From Robiginitomaculum sp. (GTDB taxonomy: Bacteria; Pseudomonadota; Alphaproteobacteria; Caulobacterales; Maricaulaceae), in assembly GCA_015485155.1 (NCBI GenBank), contig WFUF01000025.1, positions 186,001-250,000 of the forward strand: 64,000 nucleotides of DNA. Reading direction: 5' to 3'. The translations under genes were made by a program, and so were the position numbers. The notes under the pieces are model-generated. The model had not been told where the DNA came from. It ran no database searches and saw nothing but the letters and a program-made list of their open reading frames with translations. Shown one piece after another: positions 37,007-45,845 of the stretch. The number at the start of each line of letters is the position of its first letter. Within the stretch, counting starts at the first letter, position 1.

Positions 37007-37552
37007 TTACAAATGGCCCGGATCATCAGGCAAAACAAGAGTGGGTAACCCATCTTTATCTGCGGCAAAATCCACAATAGTCGCAGGGTGACCCGTAGCT
37101 TCAGCAAATCGCAACAGGTCTTTTGCCTTAATAGCAGTAGTTGCGTCATTTTTCAGCGGATGAAAATTAACCGGATTTTTGCGTAAAAGAGCAGCGTCCA
37201 GCACAAAACTGATCTGATTTTTAGTATCATTTAGCAAAGCAAATGCCGTAACCGAACCCGGGGTGACGCCCAAAACCTCTTCCATCAACTCCGCCTTGCC
37301 AAAAGAAAGTCGGGCACAGCCCAATACTTTATGGAGTTGATTCAAACGAATTTGTGTCTGATCCAGGGCGCTTAACAGGAACAGCTTACCCTTTTTATCT
37401 TTCAAGAATAAATTCTTGCTGTGGGAGCCGGGCAGGGAAGCCTTTATGTCAGCGCCTTCTTCCACAGTAAAAACTGGGCGATGTTCAGTGGTTTTATGGG
37501 CAATGCCCAAATTATCGAGAAAAGCAAAAAGCTCTGAGCGATCAATTGGCAT
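37007..37552 (-). CDS. Prolyl-tRNA deacylase (ProX/YbaK family)
   Basis: The 181-residue protein uses the ATG at 37552 after GGAAAAATTG; the open frame begins at 37564. Motifs: [77 protein letters not shown] and [12 protein letters not shown] of the YbaK/ProXp-ala fold. It hydrolyses Ala-tRNA(Pro) or related misacylated tRNA in the cytoplasm. The exact tRNA specificity is not visible. A tRNA-Gly gene lies 111 bases from its start on the opposite strand. Confidence 0.88.
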   Translation of the reverse strand: MPIDRSELFAFLDNLGIAHKTTEHRPVFTVEEGADIKASLPGSHSKNLFLKDKKGKLFLLSALDQTQIRLNQLHKVLGCARLSFGKAELMEEVLGVTPGSVTAFALLNDTKNQISFVLDAALLRKNPVNFHPLKNDATTAIKAKDLLRFAEATGHPATIVDFAADKDGLPTLVLPDDPGHL

Positions 37553-37663
37553 CAATTTTTCCAAAAGCTGTTAAATCTTAAAAACCATGTCTTGCATTAG
37601 CGACGAGTTTGCGCAATAAGGCGCGCCTGTCTGCCATTGATCAGACGGAAATTTCTATTGGAT

Positions 37664-37738
<75 letters not shown>

Positions 37739-38223
37739 GTTGAGCTTCAAAATAATCCATACCTTCATCTATTGAGCTGATAGCGGGTCTGGCTGCGGAT
37801 TGCTGCCGCCCAAACAAAATTTTGGTCAAGAGCCTTATCCACCGCCTAAAATCTGACACAGACACGGTAAATTCGGCAAGGACTGTAAATGGTTTGCCTG
37901 CACTCGGTAAAATACCAAAACCTGAAACCCTTATGAGTATTGGTTCCCTATAGGGCTGAAAAGAAGTATTCACCTGTCAAAGAGCTTCTGTTTGGGTGCA
38001 AGGCACCCCAACCCTTGCATTATAACAGTTTTTGGGCATGCGGGCATCTTTTGCACTTATCCTCACACCTCAAGGGTCAGTCAGTGTCATCAAGGGTCAT
38101 TTAAGGGTAAGTTTATTAACCACAAGTGCTGTTTTGGTGTGATTACAGGGTGGCGCAAGTATTACTCAAGGGACAGTGAAAATTTGCGCTGACCCTAAAA
38201 GTGACCCTTCGCCGGGAGCAGAC
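37739..38223. other. Intergenic region with AGGGTCA/TGACCCT motifs
   Basis: The 485 bases after the tRNA carry AAGGGTCAG at 38072-38080 and ATCAAGGGTCAT at 38089-38100, with TGACCCT at 38190 and 38202 in the opposite sense, matching the set at 25321-25450. No gene is clear; a short plus-strand frame at 37992-38192 has no recognised similarity. It is a tRNA-downstream site, where integrated elements often lie, but no integrase remains. Confidence 0.5.
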
Positions 38224-38868
38224 TCAAGCCTGCTTGCCAACAAGAAAAATGCAATATCTGGTGGTTTTGCCATTTAGCTCATAAGACGGTTTTGCAATTG
38301 CTGGCGGCAAATCTGCTTTCCTTGGCCATTTTACCACCACCCGCTTTTGAGCACAGCGCAAAGCTGCGAGTATCAATTCTGCGCTATCCTTATCAGGGCC
38401 AACCAGCTTTCTTAAATCGCGCATGGGCTGTTTTACCAATGCGGATTTGCTGCGGGCCGGGTGCATGGGGTCGATATAGACTACTTCCGGGTTTAGGCCG
38501 TAAAGAGCCGATATGGCATCAGCAGTAATTAACGTGATGCGCCGTGCCGGCTCTGCAAACAGGGCTTCAGCGTTTTTTGCAGATTGCAAAGCCCTAGCTA
38601 GAGATGCTGCCACCTTTTCCTGTCGCTCTATCATGGTCACTTTCGCCCCAAGATGGGCCAGAACAAACCCATCCCGGCCCAGGCCTGCTGTAGCATCAAC
38701 AATATGTGGCTCGCGACCCTTGCCAAAACCAACAGCCCGGGCCAGAGCTTGTCCACGGCCACCACCATTGATCAGTCGATGCCGAAAAGCGGCGCTGGTA
38801 AAATCAATTTCAGGCATATTGGCAACCATCATATGAAACCCCTGTTCCCAACTTGTGTTTGCCGCCAT
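38224..38868 (-). CDS. RsmJ-like 16S rRNA (guanine-N2) methyltransferase
   Basis: The 214-residue protein resembles E. coli RsmJ: DFTSAAFRHRLINGGGRGQAL, the SAM motif VDATAGLGRDGFVLA with acidic VTMIERQEKV, the catalytic region VYIDPMHPARSKSALVK and the LVGPD segment. RsmJ methylates G1516 of 16S rRNA. The N-terminal 35 residues present in the gammaproteobacterial enzyme seem shorter. RsmJ is best known in gammaproteobacteria, so its presence here is a mild surprise. It is divergent from the permease. Confidence 0.8.
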   Translation of the reverse strand: MAANTSWEQGFHMMVANMPEIDFTSAAFRHRLINGGGRGQALARAVGFGKGREPHIVDATAGLGRDGFVLAHLGAKVTMIERQEKVAASLARALQSAKNAEALFAEPARRITLITADAISALYGLNPEVVYIDPMHPARSKSALVKQPMRDLRKLVGPDKDSAELILAALRCAQKRVVVKWPRKADLPPAIAKPSYELNGKTTRYCIFLVGKQA

Positions 38869-38933
38869 TTAAGATCAATATGCGTTTTGTCTGGCAAAAG
38901 ACAATCTGCCTGAAAATCAATATCGGGGAAAAT

Positions 38934-39989
38934 ATGGATACCGCAACCAAAACCGGCATTTTACTATTGGCGAGCGCCGCAACAATTGTTGGTCTGTACT
39001 GGTTCCGCGAAGTATTGGCTCCATTTGCTCTGGCGGTGTTTTTGTGGCTTATCATTGATGGCTTTACCGATCTGATTGAAAAAATCCTGAAAGTTCTGCC
39101 ACGCTGGTTTGCGCTTTCACTGGCGCTGATTGTAGTTACTTTGTGTATTATCATAATCGGCATTGTCATAATTGATACCGCCAACGGAATGGTTAGCAAT
39201 TCAGATGCCTATGCTGCCCGGATAAATGAACTGGCTGCAAGTATATATGCAATTTTCAGCTCCCAGCCCGCCCCGACACTGGACCAATTATTCACCCGCG
39301 CCAATCCGGCCAGACTAATTGGTGCCATTGCCCAATCCTTGCAAAGCCTGACCTCTGACGCCTTGTTTGTTGCCGTTTATGTGGGGTTTTTATTTGGGGC
39401 CCAGTCAAATTTTCCAGCTAAAATTGCCGCCATGTTTCCAGAGGCAGAAAAACTAAAAAGAGCAAATAATCTGGCCGGTTCCATGCGGGTAGCCATTGAA
39501 AAATATCTGTGGGTGCAAACTGTAACAGCAGCTGCAACAGCCGTTGGCTCGTGGGTTGTTATGGTGGCAGTCGGTGTAGATCAGGCATTATTCTGGGCAT
39601 TTGTGATTTTCCTGCTGAACTATGTTCCGACCATTGGCCCGATAGTAGGCACTATACTACCTGTTCTGTTTGCTTTGGTGCAGTTTGAAACCTATTGGCA
39701 GCCTGTAATAGTGCTGGCCGGCGTTGGTTTTTTCCAGTTTTCAATTGGAACTTTTCTGCAACCTAAAATGCAAGGGAACAGCATGAATTTATCAACTCTG
39801 GTTGTTATTTTATCTCTATCGCTTTGGGGCGCGATCTGGGGAATACCCGGAATGTTCCTTTCTGCGCCGCTTACGGTGATGCTCATGCTGGTGCTGGCAC
39901 AATTCAAGGGTACCAGATGGATTGCAATTTTGCTTTCCATGGACGGGCAACCCGAAAAGGGCATTAAAAGCATTAAAACTAACGACTGA
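38934..39989 (+). CDS. AI-2E (PerM/YhhT) family transporter
   Basis: The protein has 351 residues from the ATG at 38934, preceded by GGGGAA (the frame opens to 38853). Eight or so hydrophobic segments follow the AI-2E (PF01594) arrangement: FREVLAPFALAVFLWLIIDG near the N-terminus and the diagnostic C-terminal block LLNYVPTIGPIVGTILPVLF then GTFLQPKMQGNSMNLSTLVV. Family members include the AI-2 exporter TqsA, sodium/proton antiporters and proteins of unknown substrate. It is not operonic with the downstream dehydrogenase. Confidence 0.85.
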   Translation: MDTATKTGILLLASAATIVGLYWFREVLAPFALAVFLWLIIDGFTDLIEKILKVLPRWFALSLALIVVTLCIIIIGIVIIDTANGMVSNSDAYAARINELAASIYAIFSSQPAPTLDQLFTRANPARLIGAIAQSLQSLTSDALFVAVYVGFLFGAQSNFPAKIAAMFPEAEKLKRANNLAGSMRVAIEKYLWVQTVTAAATAVGSWVVMVAVGVDQALFWAFVIFLLNYVPTIGPIVGTILPVLFALVQFETYWQPVIVLAGVGFFQFSIGTFLQPKMQGNSMNLSTLVVILSLSLWGAIWGIPGMFLSAPLTVMLMLVLAQFKGTRWIAILLSMDGQPEKGIKSIKTND

Positions 39990-40099
39990 GCCGCAAAAAG
40001 AATCAAAAAACCCCAAAACGATGAGGTTTTAAGCGCCCACAGGCGTATAATGGTTGTGGTCACTGCTAATTGGCAGTGTTGCTACTGTTTATCGAGCCG

Positions 40100-40122
40100 T
40101 TTGTTCACTTAAGCTGAACAAA
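40100..40122. promoter_or_regulatory. 8-bp inverted repeat upstream of the candidate 6S RNA
   Basis: TTTGTTCA (40100-40107) and TGAACAAA (40115-40122) are perfect inverted arms around CTTAAGC. It is followed directly by AATAAT (40121-40126), a possible -10 box about seven bases before the proposed RNA start. It could be an operator for a dimeric repressor or a part of the promoter. No regulator can be named. Confidence 0.5.
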
Positions 40123-40128
40123 TAATCC

Positions 40129-40276
40129 GGTTTGACGCAAGGCCTGTGTGCGTGTCCCAGCCCGCATATTCGGTCTTGTGGGTCGCCAGGCACTGTCCCC
40201 GTTTGGCGGCCCACACGGATTTTATAAAACCCTCCCCAGAACGCTTAAAATAAAGGTTGCAGAAGCAGGCCGAACC
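40129..40276 (+). ncRNA. ssrS: Candidate 6S RNA (SsrS)
   Basis: The 148-base sequence folds on paper as a long rod. Closing stems are GGTTTG (40129-40134) with CGAACC (40271-40276) and GGCCTG with CAGGCC. The terminal hairpin has GTGGG-CGCCA pairing with TGGCG-CCCAC. Between them is an open region with GTCCCAGCCCGC on the left and CCCAGAACGCTTAAAATAAAG on the right, like the E. coli 6S bubble (GAAGCCTTAAAAC). 6S RNA mimics an open promoter and binds sigma-70 RNA polymerase. The call is from shape and the CTTAAAA box; no alignment was run. Confidence 0.62.
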
Positions 40277-40302
40277 CGATTATTGCTGTAACTAACTGAC
40301 AG

Positions 40303-40332
40303 TTCTTACCGGTTGCTTGCAACTGGCAAGAA
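40303..40332 (+). promoter_or_regulatory. Imperfect hairpin in the gdh leader
   Basis: TTCTT-A-CC-G-GTTGC (40303-40316) can pair with GCAAC-T-GG-C-AAGAA (40319-40332) with one mismatch and a G-U. It lies 48 bases before the start codon of the large glutamate dehydrogenase, before an AGGAGGG ribosome site at about 40371-40377. It might influence the transcript's 5' end; no riboswitch family fits. Confidence 0.45.
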
Positions 40333-40380
40333 CACCCCGGAACATGGGGCTTCGGGGCGGCGCCGATCCAGGAGGGTTTT

Positions 40381-43300
40381 ATGAGCGCAACCAATGGCGG
40401 CCACTTGGCTTTTGAGACAGGTGCATTTTTAGGTTTAGCCTCTAAAAAGCCCGGAGCTGTTTTTCAAAAGAACGGAAAACTGACGCCAGCCGCCCGGCAG
40501 TTTCTCTCTGGAATACAGGAAAATGCGGTAGCTGATGACCTGCTTGGCCTTGAAATGGAAGATGTATTGCATTTGGCCGTTGGCATTTGGAATTTTGCTG
40601 AAAACAGAATGCCAGGAGAAACACTGGTTCGAATCATTCCAGCCACCGGAGCTGATGGCCGTGAAATAGAACGGGATATTCTGGAAATAGTGACCGGGGA
40701 CAAACCGTTTTTGGTTGATTCTGTCATGGGTGAGCTTACTCGTCTGGAAGTGCAGACTAGGGCCATGTTTCACCCGGTATTTGATCTGGGGCGCTCTGAT
40801 GCCGGCCCAAGATCAGATACGGCGCCACTGATTCGCGAATCAATAATTCAGGTTTATATGGAGCCTTTAAGTCCTGAGGTTCGAGAACAGGTTTTAGAGG
40901 GAATAAAATCCACCTTGTCTGATGTGGCTTTGGCTACCGGCGACTGGATGGCAATGCGCGAGGCCATGAACCGGGCGATTGAGGAATTGCACAATGCACC
41001 GGCTGTTGCCCCCGAAGAAGAAGTGGTTGAGTGTATTGAATTTCTGCGCTGGCTTCGTGATGAACACTTTGCGTTCCTTGGCTCAAGGCAATATGTCTTT
41101 CCTGTTGATAATGAAGGAAACTTGCTGCCACTGGAGCCAGATATTGTTGAAGGAACCAGTCTTGGTATTTTGCGTAATGAAGAGGCAAATGTTCTGCGGC
41201 GGGCCTCAGAGCCTTCCCTGCTGACCCCGGCCATAAAGGACTTTGTAAACAATCCAACTCCTTTGGTGGTCGCCAAATCAAACCTGCGCTCGCGAGTGCA
41301 TCGTCAGGTATATATGGATTATATAGGTGTAAAACGATGGAATGAAGATGGGCAGGTGATCGGGGAAACCCGCTTTGTTGGCCTGTTTACTGCTGAGGCC
41401 TATGACCGGATGGCCAGAGACGTGCCCTTGATCCGCAGAAAAGTCCGGCGGGTATTAGTGCGGGCAAAACGCGGGGCTGGCACCCATAACACCAAGCGCT
41501 TGCAGAATATCGTAGAAAACTATCCCCGCGATGAATTATTTCAAATATCCGAAGAGGAATTGCTGGAAATTTCTCGTGGAATTTTGCATTTGTTTGATCG
41601 GCCACGACCGAAATTATTTGTGCGCCATGATCGGTTTAATCGCTTTGTTTCGGTTTTCGTATTTGTGCCCCGTGAGCGCTACAATACCCAGATGCGCCAA
41701 AATGTCGGCGAAATGTTGCGAAAGGCATATGGTGGACGACTGTCTGCTTATTATCCACATTTTGGTGATGGGCCACTGGCGCGGGTTCATTTTATTATCG
41801 GGCTGGATCCAAAAAACCACTCCAGGCCAAATCTGGATGATCTGGAAGCAAGACTGGTTGAAATGGCGCGGTCCTGGCATGATCGTCTGGAAACCAGAGC
41901 CAGAGAGGCCGCGCTTTCCAGGCGGCTGCACTCGCGGGTCAGAACCTATCGCGAAGCCTTTTCGGTGGCTTATCGTGAAGCTTTCTCCGCACGGCAGGCG
42001 CTGGATGATATTCTAATAATAGAAAAACTTGATCAAAGCTCTGGCCTGCTTGCCAATATTTACCAGTTGGAAAACGACCCACCATCAGTGATTCAGGTTA
42101 AGTTGTTTCGCGCCGGTGAAAGTTTGAATCTGTCCTCAGTTATGCCAATGTTTGAGGAAATGGGCCTAAACGTTGTCAGCGAGGCCAGCTATCCTGTAAA
42201 ACGAAAACAGCAGGAATTGGTTTGGGTTCATGTCTTTGAAATGGTTCGTGCTGACGGCGAGGCGGTAGATTTATCGCTGATCAAAAAACCCGTTGAAGAT
42301 GCATTTGTGGCAATCTGGAGTGGTAAGTCAGAAAATGACGGCTTCAACCAGCTTATCTTGTCTTTGGGCGTAAGCTGGCGCTCTGTGGCGTTTTTACGTA
42401 CTTGCGCAAAATACCGGCAGCAAACCGGCCTTGATCCCAGCCAATATGTGCAAGAAGAAGCATTGGTGGAAAATCCGCAAATCGCCCGGCTCTTGCTTGA
42501 ATTGGCTAAAGTCCGGTTCCGCCCCGATGGCCGAAAATCCATAAGCGCACGACAAAGCAAACAGGAAAAACTGCTTGGTGAAATTATCGAGGCCCTGAAC
42601 TCGGTTCCCAGCCTAGATCATGATAAAGTGCTTCGCCGTTTAATGCGCTTAATATGTGCTATTTACCGCACCAGCTTTTATCAAACCGACGCCAATGGCG
42701 AACCATTGGAGCGAATTTCAATTAAAATCGCCAGCCGTGAACTTGCAACCCTTCCTGCGCCCAAGCCCTATCGGGAGATATTCGTCTGGTCACCGCGGGT
42801 TGAAGGGGTGCACTTGCGCTTTGGTCCCGTGGCAAGGGGCGGATTGCGCTGGTCAGATCGCCGGGAGGACTTTCGCACAGAAGTATTGGGGCTTGTAAAA
42901 GCACAGCAGGTAAAAAACTCGGTAATTGTGCCCGTTGGCTCCAAGGGCTGCTTTTTTCCCAAACTGCTTCCAAAGCCTGATGACCGTGAAGCCTTCATGA
43001 AAGAAGGGATTCGTTCCTATAAAACCTTTATCAGGGGGCTTCTGGATATTACTGACACCCTTTCTGGTGATGGCGATGTAATACATCCCAAAAACACTGT
43101 TATCTGGGATGATGAAGACCCCTATCTGGTGGTTGCTGCTGATAAGGGAACCGCGACCTTTTCCGATATCGCAAACTCTTTGGCCGAAGAATATAATTTC
43201 TGGCTGGGCGATGCCTTTGCATCCGGAGGCTCTGTTGGATATGACCATAAAAAAATGGGAATTACTGCCAAAGGCGCCTGGGAGGCGGTAAAGCGTCATT

Positions 43301-45282
43301 TCCGGGAAATGGGGAAAAACACCCAGACTGAGCCTTTTTCAGTTATTGGCATTGGCGATATGTCAGGAGATGTTTTTGGCAATGGCATGCTTTTATCCAA
43401 AAAAATCAAACTGGTAGCAGCCTTCGATCATCGAGATATTTTTATTGATCCAGACCCGGTAGATCTGGATGCAAACTGGAATGAAAGAAAGCGCCTGTTT
43501 GATATGCCGCGATCAAGCTGGAGGGACTATAACACAGAACTAATCTCAGAAGGTGGTGGGGTTTTTTCACGCAGCGCCAAAGCCATACCCCTTTCCAAAG
43601 AGATGCGCCAACTCACCGGATTATCCGGGGGCGAGACCACTCCGGTAGAGCTTATGACCGCTCTGCTAAAGGCTGATGTGGAGTTATTATGGTTTGGCGG
43701 CATTGGCACCTATATAAAATCTGCAGAAGAACAAAACTGGGAAGTCGGCGACAAAGCCAATGATGCAATAAGGGTAAATGCTGACGAAGTTCGCGCCAAG
43801 GTAATAGGCGAAGGCGCAAATCTGGGCATTACACAAAAGGGGCGAATTATTTTTGCCTGTCATGGCGGCCGGATTAACGCTGATTTTGTTGACAATTCCG
43901 CTGGCGTCGACACTTCAGACAATGAAGTTAATCTGAAAATTTTGCTAAACAGCGCCGTGCAGGCCAAAAAGATATCAACAGAGGAGCGTAACAAGATTCT
44001 CGCCAGCATGACCGATGATGTGGCAAAGAATGTTCTGGAGCACAATTATCAGCAAACCCTAACCCTGTCATTGGCTGAATTAACCGGACAGGCCGACATG
44101 GATGCCTATGGGCGCTTTATGGATCATTTAGAAGCCGAAGACCGTCTTGATCGGGAAGTTGAAACCCTGCCAGATGCCGACCATATCTCTGCGCGCTATG
44201 CTGATGGGCCTGGCATGACACGGCCTGAAATTGCTACACTAATGGCTTATGCCAAAAACACGCTGGTCGAAGACCTGATTGCAGGATCTGCTCCCGATGA
44301 TCCGCATTTTGCCAAAAAACTGCTGCAGTATTTTCCAAAGAATGTTCAAAACTTTAAGCAAGAGCGCGAGCATCACCGGCTGCACCGGGAAATAATTGCC
44401 ACAATGCTTGCCAATGACATGCTTGATCGCGGCGGCCCTACTTTTTGCTATCGCTTATGCGGTAGTGCTGGGGTTGATGCAAATACAGCAGCGCTTTGCT
44501 TTGAGGGAGTTCGCGAACTATTTGGCTATGAAGAGCTGGTTGCCAGAGTAAATGCCCTTGACAATAAAATACCGGCAAAATCTGTTTATCATGCACACTA
44601 TGAGATCATGAGCGTATTGCGCCGTAAAAGCTATTGGATGGCCCGGCACCCGGAAGTGCTAAAGAACGGTCTTGGCGGGCTGTTTGAAACCTATCGTCCG
44701 GGCATTGAGGTAATGTCAAAGAACATCAATAAATTTTTATCCCAGTATGAAATAGAAAAAGCCGAATCGCGGGCAAACAGCCTGATTGATTCAGGTGTTC
44801 CCAAAGCCCTTTCCAAAGAAATCGCTAATTTACGGACTCTGGTTTCTGCAAGTGATATAATTGATTTGTCCGCACAAGAAGACTGGCCACTACTTTCTGT
44901 GGCCTGCCTGTATCATGGGTTTGGGGATGTATTCTGGTTTGATCGCTTGCGCGGTGCCGCCAGCACCTTACATGCTGCCGACCATTGGGACAGGCTGGCG
45001 GTTCGCAGACTAATCGAGGATTTTTATCGCGCCCAGCAACGCCTTACCCGTGCGGCCATGTCTCATATTACGTTGCTGTCTAATGGGCTGGGAGAGGGAA
45101 AACAAAAACCAACTCGCGCTTGGGCTAAAAATGCGCTGGAATCTTTTTCTCGTGTCAACGCCTCTGCTGTAGAGCATGCCCAGACCGCCTTGGTGGAGCT
45201 TGACAAAGGGCAGTGGACACTTGCCAAGCTGGCCATTGCCAATACGCAAATGCGCGAATTATCGGTAACGGCTGTGAGCTAA
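40381..45282 (+). CDS. gdh: NAD-specific glutamate dehydrogenase, large type
   Basis: The 1633-residue cytoplasmic enzyme belongs to the NAD-GDH family of about 180 kDa (GdhZ in Caulobacter). It has long N-terminal ACT-like regulatory modules (to about residue 700), the catalytic core with ARGGLRWSDRREDFRTEVLG and VPVGSKGCFFPK, and the Rossmann domain with GIGDMSGDVFGNGML. It oxidises glutamate to 2-oxoglutarate and ammonia. A good AGGAGGG ribosome site precedes the ATG. The GdhZ homologue in Caulobacter links metabolism with cytokinesis, by recollection. A repeat element begins one base after the TAA. Confidence 0.93.
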   Translation: MSATNGGHLAFETGAFLGLASKKPGAVFQKNGKLTPAARQFLSGIQENAVADDLLGLEMEDVLHLAVGIWNFAENRMPGETLVRIIPATGADGREIERDILEIVTGDKPFLVDSVMGELTRLEVQTRAMFHPVFDLGRSDAGPRSDTAPLIRESIIQVYMEPLSPEVREQVLEGIKSTLSDVALATGDWMAMREAMNRAIEELHNAPAVAPEEEVVECIEFLRWLRDEHFAFLGSRQYVFPVDNEGNLLPLEPDIVEGTSLGILRNEEANVLRRASEPSLLTPAIKDFVNNPTPLVVAKSNLRSRVHRQVYMDYIGVKRWNEDGQVIGETRFVGLFTAEAYDRMARDVPLIRRKVRRVLVRAKRGAGTHNTKRLQNIVENYPRDELFQISEEELLEISRGILHLFDRPRPKLFVRHDRFNRFVSVFVFVPRERYNTQMRQNVGEMLRKAYGGRLSAYYPHFGDGPLARVHFIIGLDPKNHSRPNLDDLEARLVEMARSWHDRLETRAREAALSRRLHSRVRTYREAFSVAYREAFSARQALDDILIIEKLDQSSGLLANIYQLENDPPSVIQVKLFRAGESLNLSSVMPMFEEMGLNVVSEASYPVKRKQQELVWVHVFEMVRADGEAVDLSLIKKPVEDAFVAIWSGKSENDGFNQLILSLGVSWRSVAFLRTCAKYRQQTGLDPSQYVQEEALVENPQIARLLLELAKVRFRPDGRKSISARQSKQEKLLGEIIEALNSVPSLDHDKVLRRLMRLICAIYRTSFYQTDANGEPLERISIKIASRELATLPAPKPYREIFVWSPRVEGVHLRFGPVARGGLRWSDRREDFRTEVLGLVKAQQVKNSVIVPVGSKGCFFPKLLPKPDDREAFMKEGIRSYKTFIRGLLDITDTLSGDGDVIHPKNTVIWDDEDPYLVVAADKGTATFSDIANSLAEEYNFWLGDAFASGGSVGYDHKKMGITAKGAWEAVKRHFREMGKNTQTEPFSVIGIGDMSGDVFGNGMLLSKKIKLVAAFDHRDIFIDPDPVDLDANWNERKRLFDMPRSSWRDYNTELISEGGGVFSRSAKAIPLSKEMRQLTGLSGGETTPVELMTALLKADVELLWFGGIGTYIKSAEEQNWEVGDKANDAIRVNADEVRAKVIGEGANLGITQKGRIIFACHGGRINADFVDNSAGVDTSDNEVNLKILLNSAVQAKKISTEERNKILASMTDDVAKNVLEHNYQQTLTLSLAELTGQADMDAYGRFMDHLEAEDRLDREVETLPDADHISARYADGPGMTRPEIATLMAYAKNTLVEDLIAGSAPDDPHFAKKLLQYFPKNVQNFKQEREHHRLHREIIATMLANDMLDRGGPTFCYRLCGSAGVDANTAALCFEGVRELFGYEELVARVNALDNKIPAKSVYHAHYEIMSVLRRKSYWMARHPEVLKNGLGGLFETYRPGIEVMSKNINKFLSQYEIEKAESRANSLIDSGVPKALSKEIANLRTLVSASDIIDLSAQEDWPLLSVACLYHGFGDVFWFDRLRGAASTLHAADHWDRLAVRRLIEDFYRAQQRLTRAAMSHITLLSNGLGEGKQKPTRAWAKNALESFSRVNASAVEHAQTALVELDKGQWTLAKLAIANTQMRELSVTAVS

Positions 45283-45283
45283 A

Positions 45284-45503
45284 GCATTTTTAGCAAAAGT
45301 GGGAAACTCTTTTAATGTCCTATCGCCTATCGCCTAGCGGCTACTTGAGGAGTCTTTTAGTGTCCTACCGCTTCGCTACTTGAGGACGGGTTTTGCGGTT
45401 CAAAAATGCGATAAACAAAGATTTGCATTTTTAGCAAAAGCAGGAAGTTCTTGTTTGTTCTATCGCTTCATACTTTAAGAACCGGTTTTGGGTTCAAAAT
45501 GTA
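45284..45503 (+). repeat. Double hairpin repeat element with three tip modules (element E)
   Basis: GCATTTTTAGCAAAAGTGGGAA starts at 45284, directly after the gdh stop. Two modules lie in its tip (GTCCT at 45317 with a degenerate end; GTCCT 45362-45366 with AGGAC 45383-45387), then GGTTTTGCGGTTCAAAAATGC closes the hairpin. A 15-base linker (GATAAACAAAGATTT) leads to a second basal hairpin with one module whose ends are GTTCT (45457-45461) and AGAAC (45478-45482), closing with CCGGTTTTGGG. The changes from GTCCT/AGGAC to GTTCT/AGAAC are compensatory. Confidence 0.85.
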
Positions 45504-45507
45504 ACCC

Positions 45508-45795
45508 TTAGAAACCTGAGGCTGATTTAGCGGTCTCTGGTCGAACTATGGACCCTAAGCGCAGGCCAAGAAGGTTTTTATCCTTTTCTCGAGAGCAACC
45601 GCCTTGCCCAAAGGCCAGCAATAAAGCCCCCCGATCCTTAGGCGCAATTTGCAGCGTCATTGGCCCAAGGCATAAGGTGGCAACGGCCCGTTGTTCCAGA
45701 GGCGCGTCAATATTTTTGCCGGGCTCCTCCGCCTCGCCAGCAGAGCTAGCCAGCCAAGGCAAAATGGCAGAGATAACAAGTATTCTTAAAAACAT
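45508..45795 (-). CDS. Small secreted protein downstream of pspC
   Basis: The 95-residue protein has a signal peptide (MFLRILVISAILPWLASSAG, cut near residue 20) and two cysteines (ATLCLGPMTLQ and GGCSREK) that could form a disulfide in the periplasm. I recognise no family. It is 50 bases after pspC on the same strand and could be a distal psp-operon gene. Confidence 0.65.
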   Translation of the reverse strand: MFLRILVISAILPWLASSAGEAEEPGKNIDAPLEQRAVATLCLGPMTLQIAPKDRGALLLAFGQGGCSREKDKNLLGLRLGSIVRPETAKSASGF

Positions 45796-45845
45796 GAGTG
45801 TCCCCGTTGTAAAGCTTTAGCGCTGGAAGCTGCTTGGATCTGATC

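Larger units (their letters stand above)
39990..40380. other. Intergenic region with a candidate 6S RNA and a structured gdh leader
   Basis: The 391 bases hold three structures listed separately: an inverted repeat (40100-40122), the candidate 6S RNA (40129-40276) and an imperfect hairpin (40303-40332) before the gdh ribosome site. The remainder up to 40099 shows nothing clear; a GTATAATGG box at 40046-40054 could be a -10. Confidence 0.6.
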
